NCBI RefSeq assembly: GCF_030734285.1
Contig: NZ_CP132294.1
Coordinates: 2,170,001 to 2,234,000, forward strand
Length of the DNA: 64,000 bases
DNA from: Natronococcus sp. AD-5
Lineage (GTDB): Archaea > Halobacteriota > Halobacteria > Halobacteriales > Natrialbaceae
Reading direction: 5' to 3'
Both the position numbers and the translations under genes were made by a program. Shown here in pieces: positions 17,328 through 24,886 of this stretch (the stretch's first letter is position 1; the number at the start of each line of letters is the position of its first letter). The notes beneath the pieces are model-generated. The model saw only the letters and a program-made list of their open reading frames with translations. It was not told where the DNA came from and ran no database searches.

Positions 17328-17773
17328 GCGTTCGGGGAGTTTCGCGATAGAAACAGCGTTGGAACGTTCCTCCGACCGCTCGAGTACAAGTGCGACCGCG
17401 ACGGAACGCGCTTCGTCGCGGTCGATCCAGCCGGAACGACCAAAGAGTGTGCGGCCTGCGGCGTCCCGACGGAGAAGCCGCTGTGAGTCCGCGAACACTC
17501 GCGTCCATCGTTCGGGTTCGCGGCGGACAGAGATCGGAATACAGCGTAGAACATTCGTTCTCGCGGTATCGAGCAGGGAGGTGCGGGACGCTCCGAATCA
17601 CCGTCCTCAGAATCACAGAGCGACTCCGATGGGCTGCGAAAATCGCTGAGCGATTTTCGCACGCCTGTGGAAACTGCGCTCCCGACGGGGATCACGTCGG
17701 TTCCTGCAAAGCGCGTCGTGGAAGCGGGAAGCCCCACCCGACTCGCTCGCTTCGTGAGGGAGGGGTAGTTCAC
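17328..17773 (+). pseudogene. Decayed IS1341-type tnpB C-terminus with right end
   Basis: One continuous frame matches the last third of TnpB: LEYKCDRDGTRFVAVDPAGT, then TKECAACGVPTEKPL, a TGA, VREHS, FGFAADRD, a TAG, and a tail ending GSPTRLA. Both stops stand where relatives have Trp codons, one mutation each. Two zinc-ribbon cysteines are changed (to Arg and Phe). The N-terminal two thirds and the left end are absent. The right end survives: GGGAAGCCCC, a weak stem, GGGGT and TTCAC at 17769-17773, parallel to the intact element. Confidence 0.8.
17635..17661. repeat. Perfect 12-bp inverted repeat
   Basis: TGCGAAAATCGC, a three-base loop TGA, then GCGATTTTCGCA. It lies inside the decayed tnpB frame, about 110 bp before the right end. 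It could fold in RNA of either strand. Confidence 0.8.
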
Positions 17774-17874
17774 TTCCACGGACATAATCCGGCACTACCA
17801 CTCGATTCCGATACCATTGACAATGAGAATTCGACACACATATACCGCGCGCGAAAGATCGTTCGAATATACGA

Positions 17875-18078
17875 ATGCCAGAACCGTCGCAGCTGCGCGA
17901 TAGCACGCAGATCGTGCTTCCCCGCGAAACGGTCGAGGGGCTCGAGCCGCAGCTCGACGACGAGTTCACCGTAACCGTCTTTCCGGAGGGCGAGGACCAC
18001 TACCGGATCATCGGGAGCCCCGTCGAGATCAAAAACGCCAGCGAGTACCTCGCCCGCCGCGGGATCAACGTTCCCTGA
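17875..18078 (+). CDS. Small conserved haloarchaeal protein, AbrB-like at most
   Basis: 67 aa. The first half, STQIVLPRETVEGLEPQLDD, followed by EFTVTVFPE, has the strand pattern of a SpoVT/AbrB swapped-hairpin DNA-binding fold but lacks a clear signature. The second half (YRIIGSPVEIKNASEYLARR) is the most distinctive part. I have the impression of a conserved haloarchaeal family without an assigned function. A TATA-like ACATATACC lies about 33 bp upstream. An imperfect inverted repeat TTCGAATATACGAA immediately precedes and touches the start codon. Confidence 0.65.
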   Translation: MPEPSQLRDSTQIVLPRETVEGLEPQLDDEFTVTVFPEGEDHYRIIGSPVEIKNASEYLARRGINVP

Positions 18079-18129
18079 TCGGGACCGATGGTTCCACGAC
18101 GAATGCTGATCGCCGAGTGCAGGACCCGC

Positions 18130-19422
18130 CTACCGTTCGGGGTGGATCGAGGCGTCGAACCCGCCGCGAACCAGCGGCTTCGCGATGTGCCGGCGCGCAC
18201 AGGGCGGGACCTCGTACCACCCCTCTTCGAGGTCGCGCTCGAGCGCCGCCGTCGCCTTCTTCGCGGCGCTCGTTCCGCAGTCCCGACAGCGATAGCCCTG
18301 GTTCCGGCCGGCACTTTTCATCGTGCGCTCGCAGTCGGGACAGGTCGGCGTCACGCGCTCGGTCGTCACGAGGTCCCGGACCGCCACCTTCTCGAGTTTG
18401 AGCGTCCCGCGTGAGACCTCGCCGCAGGCCGTGATCCGGTCGCCGACGCGAAGCGCGCGCACGCGGTCGCGGAACCGCTTCGTCGGCTCGAACGCGGCGC
18501 ACTCGAGCGCCGGCGGTTCCCCGCCACCGTCGCCGCTCTTCGCCCCCTCGAGCGTCACGAACACGTGTCCGCCCCGCCTGGTCTCGGGCTCGCTCGCGAC
18601 CCGGCCGTCGACGCGGTAGGCGCGGCCGTCTCGAACGGCCTCGAGCGTTTCGTCCCGGAGGTGGACGTCGGTTCCCTGGTTCGTCACGAACAACTGGCTC
18701 GAGGCGACGGGTTCGCTCTCGATGCGGTCGGCGACGGCCCGGACGGCGTCGGGATCGTCGCCCCTGATCCCGTAGAGGATCGGTCCCGGCGTGTGCGGCA
18801 CGCAGACGGTGTCGTCCTCGCCGCGGTCGACGGTGTCCCAGACTCTCGGATATCCCCGGTCCGCCGCGGCGAAGACGCTCTCGTGACCGACGTCGCGCGG
18901 GGTGCCCCACCGTTCGGGACCGCGGTAGGAAATGTGCTCGTAGGTCCAGTCCTCGAGCGCGCGCCAGGCCCCGATCGCGGCCAGGGCGCCGATCCGGCCG
19001 CGGCCGTTGCCGGCGTGCCACGCGCGGTACCCGTGGCGGTCGATCAGCGCCGTCGCGTCGGCGCGCTCGAGGAGGGTCCGGAATGCGCGGCGAGCGAACG
19101 AACGGACGTCGTCGGGCGCTTCGTTCGGTCCGTGATCGGCGACGACCAGGCCCGGGTGCGTCCGGTCGTCGGCCGTCTCCGCGAGCGCCTCGAGGCGCTC
19201 GCGGGCGATCGCGAACGCCCGGTCGGGATCGCAGTCGGTGTGGATCGCCAGCGCGGCGTTACCGCGAGTCTTGTACTCGACGGCGGGATTGAGCCGGACG
19301 AGCAGTAGCCGCGAAACGTCCGCCCCCGCCCGTCGCAGCCGCTGTGCGATCTCGTTCGCGGCGTACGTCGTACACATCCCGCGCTCGCGGGAGTCGGTAT
19401 CGTCGAGCCCGACGACGGTCAT
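18130..19422 (-). CDS. tiaS: tRNA(Ile2) 2-agmatinylcytidine synthetase
   Basis: 430 aa. It adds agmatine to C34 of the isoleucine CAU tRNA so that it reads AUA; this is an archaea-specific essential enzyme. The start at 19422 gives MTVVGLDDTDS, the characteristic N-terminus containing the Asp-rich catalytic kinase site. A central FLD/TCKD region follows. An OB-fold stretch (RVASEPETRRGG, then HVFVTLEG) precedes the C-terminal zinc ribbon CPDC...CRDC. Length matches the family. A TATA-like CTTTTATAG lies about 65-75 bp upstream. It is divergent from the HTH gene at 19583. Confidence 0.95.
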   Translation of the reverse strand: MTVVGLDDTDSRERGMCTTYAANEIAQRLRRAGADVSRLLLVRLNPAVEYKTRGNAALAIHTDCDPDRAFAIARERLEALAETADDRTHPGLVVADHGPNEAPDDVRSFARRAFRTLLERADATALIDRHGYRAWHAGNGRGRIGALAAIGAWRALEDWTYEHISYRGPERWGTPRDVGHESVFAAADRGYPRVWDTVDRGEDDTVCVPHTPGPILYGIRGDDPDAVRAVADRIESEPVASSQLFVTNQGTDVHLRDETLEAVRDGRAYRVDGRVASEPETRRGGHVFVTLEGAKSGDGGGEPPALECAAFEPTKRFRDRVRALRVGDRITACGEVSRGTLKLEKVAVRDLVTTERVTPTCPDCERTMKSAGRNQGYRCRDCGTSAAKKATAALERDLEEGWYEVPPCARRHIAKPLVRGGFDASIHPER

Positions 19423-19553
19423 CGTGGGTGCTTGCCGGGCGAGCGAGTAACCGCTTTCGGGACGGCCGCCGCCGGTGCGAACGGCTATAAAAGTATACTG
19501 GCGATAGTACGGCGAATCGCCACCCCGCATCCGGATATCCCTGGGGCAACGCT

Positions 19554-19560
19554 CATATAG
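19554..19560 (+). promoter_or_regulatory. Probable TATA box for the HTH regulator
   Basis: CATATAG centred about 26 bp before the ATG at 19583, the spacing of a leaderless haloarchaeal transcript. It supports that start codon over the out-of-frame ATG at 19561. Confidence 0.5.
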
Positions 19561-19582
19561 ATGGAATCACTTACGTTCCTCT

Positions 19583-20548
19583 ATGTCCCGCCCCGCACTG
19601 GTCGGCAACGTCACCGCGATGTTAGAGGACGCGGGATTCGTGGTCAGCGACCGGTGTGCGATCCGGCCGAAAAGCTTCGACGTCGCCGCGCGGCGCGGCG
19701 ACGACCTGTTACTCGTGAAGATCCTCGGGAACATCGACGCGTTCAACGAGGAGACCGGTCACGAGATGCGCCGCCTCGGAACCTACCTCCAGGCGACTCC
19801 GCTCGTCCTCGGCCTGCGCAGCCGCGACGAAGATCTCAAACCCGACGTCGTCTACTTCCGACACGGCGTCCCCGTCCTCAGCCCCGACACGGCGTACAAC
19901 CTGTTCGTCGAGAACGTCCCGCCGCTGATCTACGCCGCACCCGGCGGGCTCTACGTCAACATCGACGGCGACCTGCTCGCCGACGAGCGCGAGGACCGCG
20001 ACCTGAGCCTCGGCCAGCTCGCGAGCCAGCTCGGCGTCTCCCGGCGCACCGTCTCGAAGTACGAGGACGGCATGAACGCCTCCGTCGAGGTCGCGATGGC
20101 CTTAGAGGAGCTGTTCGACGCGCCCCTGACCAGCCCCGTCGACGTCCTCGAGGGCGCCGACGAGGTCCACGAGAGCGAGTCGACGCCGGACGATCCGGCG
20201 GCCGACCCGACCGACGAACGAGTCGTCGCCGTCTTCACGCGGGCCGGCTACCAGGTCCATCCGACCGTTCGCTCGCCGTTCAAGGCGGTCAGCGAAGACG
20301 AAGACGACAGCGGCGTCGTCCTGACCGGACACTCCGAGTTCACGAAGGCCGCCGAGAAGCGCGCCCGGATCATGAGTTCGATCGGTCGCGTGACTCGCAC
20401 CCAGTCCGTGTACATCGTCGACCGCGCGAAACGCGAGTCAGTCGACGGGACCGCGCTCGTCGAACGCGAGGAGCTCGAGGAGCTCCGCGACGCGGGCGAC
20501 CTTCGGGCGGTCATCCGGGAGCGCGCGGAGCACGAAGAGGCGGCCTGA
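19583..20548 (+). CDS. Archaeal HTH (Cro/C1-type) transcriptional regulator
   Basis: 321 aa. The N-terminal half (1-130) is a nuclease-like alpha/beta region ([34 protein letters not shown]). A Cro/C1 helix-turn-helix follows at about 145-180 ([20 protein letters not shown], then EDGMNASVE). The C-terminal domain, about 205-320, has [20 protein letters not shown] and VYIVDRAKR. This architecture matches the archaeal putative HTH-type regulators of about 310-325 aa found across Euryarchaeota. Target genes are unknown. It is divergent from tiaS with a 160-bp shared intergenic region. Confidence 0.85.
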   Translation: MSRPALVGNVTAMLEDAGFVVSDRCAIRPKSFDVAARRGDDLLLVKILGNIDAFNEETGHEMRRLGTYLQATPLVLGLRSRDEDLKPDVVYFRHGVPVLSPDTAYNLFVENVPPLIYAAPGGLYVNIDGDLLADEREDRDLSLGQLASQLGVSRRTVSKYEDGMNASVEVAMALEELFDAPLTSPVDVLEGADEVHESESTPDDPAADPTDERVVAVFTRAGYQVHPTVRSPFKAVSEDEDDSGVVLTGHSEFTKAAEKRARIMSSIGRVTRTQSVYIVDRAKRESVDGTALVEREELEELRDAGDLRAVIRERAEHEEAA

Positions 20549-20672
20549 TTCTCCGCGGCCGTTCCGCAGTGTTCACGCGCTGAACGGCGCTGTTGCTCGT
20601 CGTTACGGCGTAACTCGGAGATACCGTGACTGGTGAGACGAATCGCGAAGAGAAACGCTCCGCAGTCGGCTG

Positions 20673-20918
20673 TCAGGCGTAGGTTTCCTCGAGGTACTCG
20701 ACGATGTCGTCGCTCTCGTGCATTCCTTCGACGCCCTCGGCCTCGTCGGTGATGACCGGAACGCCGGTCTGACCGCTGACGCGCTCGACCTCGGTGCGAT
20801 CCCCGTGAGATCGGGGCACCTCGATCACGTCGTAGTCGATCTCGAGGTCGTCGAGCTTCGTGCGGACTTTCGCACAGTACGGACAGCCGGGGAGTTCGTA
20901 CAGCGTAATAGCAGCCAT
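20673..20918 (-). CDS. Glutaredoxin-like thiol oxidoreductase
   Basis: 81 aa from ATG 20918. Thioredoxin fold with the active-site motif C12-P-Y-C15 in LYELPGCPYCAKVR, the cis-proline in TGVPVI, and the C-terminal GMHESDDIVEYL. A cytosolic disulfide reductase; haloarchaea use gamma-glutamylcysteine rather than glutathione, so the physiological reductant is probably different (general knowledge). Single gene, convergent with the HTH gene and separated from the permease upstream by about 70 bp. Confidence 0.9.
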   Translation of the reverse strand: MAAITLYELPGCPYCAKVRTKLDDLEIDYDVIEVPRSHGDRTEVERVSGQTGVPVITDEAEGVEGMHESDDIVEYLEETYA

Positions 20919-20989
20919 AGCGGGCAGTATACGATAGACGGTCAAGAGATCACCGGTTGGATAACGGGTTGCCGCAACCGCCGACGCGG

Positions 20990-22471
20990 TCAGAACGTGA
21001 CGGACCCCGCCTCGACCGAGAAGTAGACGACGAAGTAGACGATGAACGCGAGCGCCAGTAGCCACTGACCGAGAGAGACGTCCTCGCGCTCGCCCATCGA
21101 CGCCTTGAGCAGCGGGTAGCTGATGATCCCGGCGGCGAGTCCGTTCGCGATCGACGTCGTCAGCGGCATGATCGTGATCGTCAATCCGGCGGTGATCGCC
21201 CACGCGGGATCCTGCCAGTCGATGTCGGTGACGCCCTGCAGCATGATGATCCCGACGACGACCAGCGCCAGGTAGGTGGCGTACTGGGGGACCGCCTGCA
21301 TCAGCGGGACGACGAACAGCGCGAACGCGAACAGCGCGCCGACGACCAGCGCCGTGAAGCCGGTCCGGCCGCCTTCCTCGACGCCGGCCGAGGATTCGAT
21401 GTACGTCGTCACGGTCGAGGTACCCATCATCGCGCCGAACGTGGTACCGATCGCGTCGGCCATCAGCGGCTTCTCGATCTCCGGTAGATCACCCCGCTCG
21501 TCGAGGAAGCCGCCGATCTGCGAGACGCCGATGAGCGTCCCCGCGGTGTCGAAGAAGTCGACGAAGAAGAACGTGAACACGACCAGCGCGAAGACGAGCG
21601 GATCGTCGCCGATCATTCCCAGCCCGTCGACGAAGCCCCAGAACAGCGGCGTGAAGTCGTACTGGACGGAGCCGAGCATCGAGAGGAAGCCGTCGTTCGT
21701 CACCTGGTCGTAGGAGCCCTCGGGCGTGAGTATCCCGGGCGAAACCGCGCCGGCGAGCGTGAGCCCCCAGCCGGCAACGGCCGTCGTGACGATGCCGATG
21801 ATGATCGACCCGCGCACGCCGCGAGCGTACAGCAACAGCGTCAGGGCGAGCCCCGCGAGCGAGAGCGCGGCAACCGGACTCTGGAGAACGTTGCCGAGCG
21901 TAACGAGCGTTGCATCGTCCGGGACGACGAGTTCGATCTCCTGCAGTCCGAGAAAGAGCAGAAACACGCCGATACCGGCCCCGACTGAGAACTTGACCGG
22001 CTCGGGGAACAGTTCGATGATGTAGCGGCGCGCGCCGACGGCGGTGAGCGCGATGAAGACGATTCCCTCGACGAAGACGGCCGCGAGCGCGAGTTGCCAC
22101 GGAACGCCGAGGAGAACGACGACGGTGAACGTGAAGAACGCGTTCAGCCCCATCCCCGGCGCCAGTCCGAACGGCCTGTTCGCGTAGAACGCCATCACGA
22201 GGATGGCGACGATCGAGGCGAGGATCGTCACGACGGCGATCATCTGGATGATCTCGCCCTCGCCGTAGACCGTTCCGTTGATAGTCGCCTCGCCCTGGAA
22301 CTCGCCGGTTTCGTGGTTCCAGAGGATCGCGCCGCTCAGGATCGCCGGGTTCACCACGATGATGTACGCCATCGCCAGGAACGTCGTGACGCCGGCGAGC
22401 GTTTCCGTCCGCAAGTCCGTATCGTACTCGTCGAATCCGAAGTACTCCGCGACTCTGTCGGAAGCCCCCAT
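20990..22471 (-). CDS. NCS2-family (AzgA-type) purine permease
   Basis: 493 aa, about 13-14 helices. The start at 22471 gives MGASDRVAEYFGFDEYDTDL, then RTETLAGVTTFLAMAYIIVV NPAIL, the hallmark of the AzgA/hypoxanthine-adenine-guanine branch. Further signatures: GLAPGMGLNAFF, FFFVDFFDTAGTLIGVSQ, the binding-site region GTSTVTTYIESSAGV and GGRTGFTALVVG. It should import purine bases by proton symport. No purine-salvage gene is adjacent. The upstream 200 bp are shared with the divergent RCK gene. Confidence 0.93.
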   Translation of the reverse strand: MGASDRVAEYFGFDEYDTDLRTETLAGVTTFLAMAYIIVVNPAILSGAILWNHETGEFQGEATINGTVYGEGEIIQMIAVVTILASIVAILVMAFYANRPFGLAPGMGLNAFFTFTVVVLLGVPWQLALAAVFVEGIVFIALTAVGARRYIIELFPEPVKFSVGAGIGVFLLFLGLQEIELVVPDDATLVTLGNVLQSPVAALSLAGLALTLLLYARGVRGSIIIGIVTTAVAGWGLTLAGAVSPGILTPEGSYDQVTNDGFLSMLGSVQYDFTPLFWGFVDGLGMIGDDPLVFALVVFTFFFVDFFDTAGTLIGVSQIGGFLDERGDLPEIEKPLMADAIGTTFGAMMGTSTVTTYIESSAGVEEGGRTGFTALVVGALFAFALFVVPLMQAVPQYATYLALVVVGIIMLQGVTDIDWQDPAWAITAGLTITIMPLTTSIANGLAAGIISYPLLKASMGEREDVSLGQWLLALAFIVYFVVYFSVEAGSVTF

Positions 22472-22675
22472 GTTGGATGCACGAGCATAACCAGACCGCT
22501 CAGTTAAAGTTTCCCGTCTTCGATCGCGGTTTTGTAAGCACGTTTGTGGATATATTCCGGTAACCGCGGTCGCGAACGGGGTTACCAAACGACGCATCCG
22601 ATGGATCCGCTCTCGTCCGCGAGACGAGCCGGATCGAACGAACGTATTTGACCCCCGAGCACGTACCTGCGTACC

Positions 22676-23338
22676 ATGCGATTTGTCATCGTGGGGTACG
22701 GACGAGTCGGATCGCGGACGGCGCGCATCCTGAACGAGGAGGGACACGACGCCGTCATCGTCGACAAGGATCCCGACCGGGTCGAACGCGCCCGGAACGA
22801 CGAGTTCGAGACGATCCGGGGCGACGGCGCCGACGAGGAGGTGCTGCTCGAGGCGGGGATCGATACCGCGGACGCGGTCGGCGCGTTCACGCCGGACCTC
22901 AACGCCAACTTCGCGGCCTGCATGGTCGGCAAACACCACGACTGTCGCACCGTCATGCGGATCGACGAGGACTACCGCGAGGACATCTACGAGAAGTACG
23001 CCGAAGACGTCGACGAGATCATTTACCCCGAACGGCTCGGCGCGGCGGGCGCGAAAACGGCCATGCTCGGCGGGGATTTCAACGTCGTCGCCGACCTCGC
23101 TACCAACCTCCAGCTGACCGTCCTCGAGATCCGCGACGGATCGCCCGCGGTCGGGAAGCGGATAAGCGAACTCGAGCTCCCCGAATCCGCGCGGATCTAC
23201 GCGCACGGTCGTGCGCGCGAGTCGCTGACGATTCCGCTCCCGGGAACCGAACTGGACGTCGGCGACGAGGTCGCTATCATCACCGAGACGGATAGCGTCG
23301 AAGACGTTCGGGCGGCGCTGTTGCCCGCGTCCGCTTGA
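22676..23338 (+). CDS. TrkA/RCK-type potassium regulatory protein
   Basis: 220 aa. The RCK_N Rossmann domain starts FVIVGYGRVGS (GxGxxG at 7-12) with the acidic VDKD at the end of strand 2, typical of NAD binding. A linker at 115-135 carries AAGAKTAMLGGDFN. The RCK_C domain covers about 140-220 (LTVLEIRDGSPAVGKRISEL, then PLPGTELDVGDEVAI). It should bind NAD(H) and gate a potassium channel or Trk/Ktr-type transporter, but no membrane partner is encoded nearby. A TATA-like CGTATTT precedes it by about 30 bp. Confidence 0.9.
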   Translation: MRFVIVGYGRVGSRTARILNEEGHDAVIVDKDPDRVERARNDEFETIRGDGADEEVLLEAGIDTADAVGAFTPDLNANFAACMVGKHHDCRTVMRIDEDYREDIYEKYAEDVDEIIYPERLGAAGAKTAMLGGDFNVVADLATNLQLTVLEIRDGSPAVGKRISELELPESARIYAHGRARESLTIPLPGTELDVGDEVAIITETDSVEDVRAALLPASA

Positions 23339-23486
23339 TCGGCGAGAAAGGGGGATGGAAGCAGGTATCGCGTGGGCGCGGCCAAAGTGGGGGGACGGGG
23401 TTCGTACAGTCCGCGCCCGTTATCTTCATCGGAGTCACCCGTGATAAAACTGCGTCAGACGGCCGAATGACGCGAGCCGGGCCGAC

Positions 23487-24539
23487 TCAGCCGTCGTTCT
23501 CGAGTCGGAAGACGAGCACGTTCTGGTGGACCATCGACGGAACGAACGAGAACGGATAGCCGTAGACGTGGAGATCCTTCGTCGGGTCGTACCAGACAAG
23601 GTTCGCCGCGAGCGAAAGCGACGCGGTCGATTCGATCGCCCGCGCGAGGTCCGCCGACAGGAACTCGTAGGACTGGTCGCGGTACATGTCGCCGATGAAG
23701 ACGACCGCGTGGCCGTCCGGCGCCACCGCGTCGGCGAACCGGTCGAACTTCTCGGCCAGGTCGGCGAGCCACTCCGCTTTCGTTCGGGTCGCGTCCTCGG
23801 TCTCGGCGCCGTCCCCGTCCCCGTCTCCGGCGTCGGCTTCGTCCGCATCGAACGTACCGAGTTTGCTCTCGCGGATCTCGCGCGTATTGCGGGTCTGCTC
23901 GAGTTCGTCCATGTGCCAGTACGGCACGTCGGTCAGCAGGAGATCGACCGAATCGGCGGGGACGTCGTCGATCAGGTCGGCGCAGTCGCCGCGGCGCATG
24001 TCCTGTTCGGCGAGGGGCGGCTCTCCGCGGGCGCACCGCTCCTCGTTCTCGCGCTCGAGGACGTCCCCGTAAACGTCGACCCAGCGCTCGTTGCGCTCGA
24101 ATCCGATCGCCTCGCGGAGCCCGGTTCCCTCGTGTTCGCAGAAGCTCGCGCCGAGCAAGGTGCCGCCGACGCCGGCGAACGGATCGAGGACGGTGTCGCC
24201 GGCCTTGCTGAACCGGCCGATCAGCTCCGCACAGAGTCGCGGCGGCTTCTGTCCGCCGTGTTCGCTCCGCAGGTCGTGCTGGACGTCCGGCGGGTACCCC
24301 TCCGCGATGACGGATTTCGTCGCGTACTTCCACTCCTTGCCGGTGAGGTCGTTGACCCGGTTGCGCTCGTCGTAGATCCCCCGCCCCTCGACGTAGCGCT
24401 GGTGGTCGGCGAGGCGGTCCGTGTCGATCACGTCGCCGTCTTCGACCGGCAAGGATTCGTCTCGAGCGCGCTCGGCGTCGAATCCGCCGTCGTCGTCCGT
24501 GAACAGCCGACTCTGGCGGTGCCTGTCCCCGTCGTCCAT
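23487..24539 (-). CDS. Solitary DNA N4/N6 methyltransferase-like protein
   Basis: 350 aa from ATG 24539. Order of elements: N-terminal acidic segment, a conserved block (NDLTGKEWKYATKSVI, QHDLRSEHGGQKPP), SAM-binding motif I DPFAGVGGT at 119-127, then the catalytic motif IV as TDVPYW at 203-208 instead of the usual DPPY. An acidic Asp/Gly insertion follows, then a C-terminal beta-sheet region with WYDPTKDLHVYGYP. Motif I precedes IV, the reverse of beta-class enzymes. There is no restriction endonuclease or specificity subunit next to it. DNA is the probable substrate; an RNA substrate is not excluded. Confidence 0.8.
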   Translation of the reverse strand: MDDGDRHRQSRLFTDDDGGFDAERARDESLPVEDGDVIDTDRLADHQRYVEGRGIYDERNRVNDLTGKEWKYATKSVIAEGYPPDVQHDLRSEHGGQKPPRLCAELIGRFSKAGDTVLDPFAGVGGTLLGASFCEHEGTGLREAIGFERNERWVDVYGDVLERENEERCARGEPPLAEQDMRRGDCADLIDDVPADSVDLLLTDVPYWHMDELEQTRNTREIRESKLGTFDADEADAGDGDGDGAETEDATRTKAEWLADLAEKFDRFADAVAPDGHAVVFIGDMYRDQSYEFLSADLARAIESTASLSLAANLVWYDPTKDLHVYGYPFSFVPSMVHQNVLVFRLENDG

Positions 24540-24610
24540 GCGTAGTGTGCGAGTGCTCGCCCGGCGCACTTAAAATGGCGTTCCTCGAGCGAGACGAGGA
24601 CGGCGGTCGG

Positions 24611-24886
24611 CTAGCCCGTGTAGGAGCTCTCGCCGACGACCTCGACGAACTCGCCGCGACCCGTCGCGGTCGCGTCGTCGAACTCAGTCACCCGGACGCG
24701 GACGCGCTTTTCGACCGTTTCGGGCCCCGCACCCTCGACGATCAGGTGGGTGTCGCCGACGTAGACGTGGCCTTCGTTCCGACTGTTCGACTCCGCGACG
24801 AAGACGTCGAGTTCGTCGCCCACGGTGAGCGACGGGGTCGTATCGCGGAACTTCCATCCTTTGAGGTACTTTCTGATGAAACTCAT
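24611..24886 (-). CDS. TRAM-domain protein
   Basis: 91 aa. After a basic start (IRKYLKGWKFRD) comes a TRAM beta-barrel: VGDELDVFVAESNSRNEGHV, then YVGDTHLIVEGAGPE and a strand pair RVRVRVTEFDDATATGRGEF. TRAM domains bind RNA, and stand-alone archaeal TRAM proteins act as RNA chaperone-like factors. Its ATG overlaps the stop of the upstream antiporter gene by 4 bp (ATGA), so the two are probably translated together. The functional link is unclear. Confidence 0.85.
   Translation of the reverse strand: MSFIRKYLKGWKFRDTTPSLTVGDELDVFVAESNSRNEGHVYVGDTHLIVEGAGPETVEKRVRVRVTEFDDATATGRGEFVEVVGESSYTG

Noticed and set aside
17328-17773. A functional second TnpB
   Set aside because: Two in-frame stops, missing N-terminal two thirds, and lost zinc ligands.
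22472-23206. N-terminal extension of the purine permease over the RCK region
   Set aside because: The frame is open but antisense to the RCK gene; the family start is at 22471.
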